From positions 1 through 6,510 of the forward strand of contig CAMNHS010000078.1 of the NCBI GenBank assembly GCA_946539635.1: a stretch of DNA of 6,510 bases. The letters run 5' to 3'. Made by a program: the position numbers and the translations under genes. Positions 6,444-6,510 of the stretch are shown in pieces. Each line of letters opens with the position of its first letter. Positions within the stretch are counted from its first letter, which is position 1. This DNA is from an uncultured Prevotellaceae bacterium (GTDB taxonomy: Bacteria; Bacteroidota; Bacteroidia; Bacteroidales; Bacteroidaceae). The notes beneath the pieces are model-generated. The model searched no databases and was not told the DNA's origin. It saw only the letters and a program-made list of their open reading frames with translations.

Positions 6444-6485
6444 CAAAAAGAAAAACCCTGCTTCGCAGAAAAACCGTTCTTTTTG
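6444..6485. terminator. Nested inverted repeat, possible terminator between convergent units
   Basis: CAAAAAGAA (6444-6452) is a perfect 9-bp inverted partner of TTCTTTTTG (6477-6485). Inside the 24-base loop is a small stem CTGC-TTC-GCAG (6458-6468), flanked on both sides by the direct repeat AAAAACC. On the minus strand the inner stem is followed by GGGTTTTTCTTTTTG, which looks like a U-rich terminator tail for a gene entering from the right. On the plus strand the outer stem itself ends in a T-run. The inner stem is only 4 bp, so this call is tentative. Confidence 0.35.
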
Positions 6486-6510
6486 TTCTACCTCTATTAT
6501 TGATAAACCT

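Larger units (their letters stand above)
6256..6510. other. Gene-poor right end, possible dispersed repeat element
   Basis: No confident gene is seen in these 255 bases. Besides the short repeat and stem-loops listed separately, CTTTTTGAG (6323-6331) has a perfect inverted copy CTCAAAAAG at 6442-6450, about 110 bases away. Similarity extends a little on each side (GAAC-rich before, GTTT after). On the minus strand one frame is open from the edge to a TAA at 6396-6394, 38 codons ending VRAMTWA, with no recognised domain. Another frame gives a short barrel-like ending GKGYDLGVRVRF before TAA. Either could be the tail or relic of a minus-strand gene lying to the right, or neither may be coding. 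Confidence 0.35.

Overview
The window looks chromosomal and comes from a member of the Bacteroidota, most likely Bacteroidales and Prevotella-like. The evidence is promoter boxes of the TAnnTTTG class rather than sigma-70 boxes, A-rich leaders without strong Shine-Dalgarno sites, a lipoprotein version of the OmpH/Skp family, a DUF4421-type outer-membrane protein, and short AT-rich tandem repeats. The genus is an inference from style, not from a database match.

Layout: the left edge cuts a tRNA-Gly(GCC) gene on the minus strand (1-50), which has its own promoter at 83-114. Next come three tightly packed minus-strand genes, read right to left: pepD (1890-3374), pyrK (1129-1890) and fmt (182-1135). 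pepD and pyrK share one base in a TAATG junction, and pyrK and fmt overlap by 7 bases, so they are very probably one transcript. A divergent intergenic region (3375-3509) holds the promoter of a plus-strand group of three genes: an OmpH/Skp-like lipoprotein (3510-4118), a Gfo/Idh/MocA oxidoreductase with a GTG start (4121-5104) and a DUF4421-like outer-membrane beta-barrel protein with a TTG start (5101-6255). The last 255 bases (6256-6510) hold no confident gene. They contain a short tandem repeat, several inverted repeats and a minus-strand open frame that runs off the edge.

How the genes work together: the minus-strand group is housekeeping but mixed. It covers dipeptide hydrolysis, the electron-transfer subunit of dihydroorotate dehydrogenase (pyrimidine synthesis), and formylation of initiator Met-tRNA. 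The pyrD catalytic partner is not beside pyrK. The plus-strand group is envelope-flavoured: a periplasmic chaperone-like lipoprotein and an outer-membrane barrel flank a cytoplasmic-type sugar oxidoreductase.

No new defence or mobile system is evident. The most unusual signals are two 7-base tandem repeats sharing an AATT core. One carries the pepD start codon and the other is translated inside the DUF4421 gene. The structured, repeat-like right end is the third point of interest.
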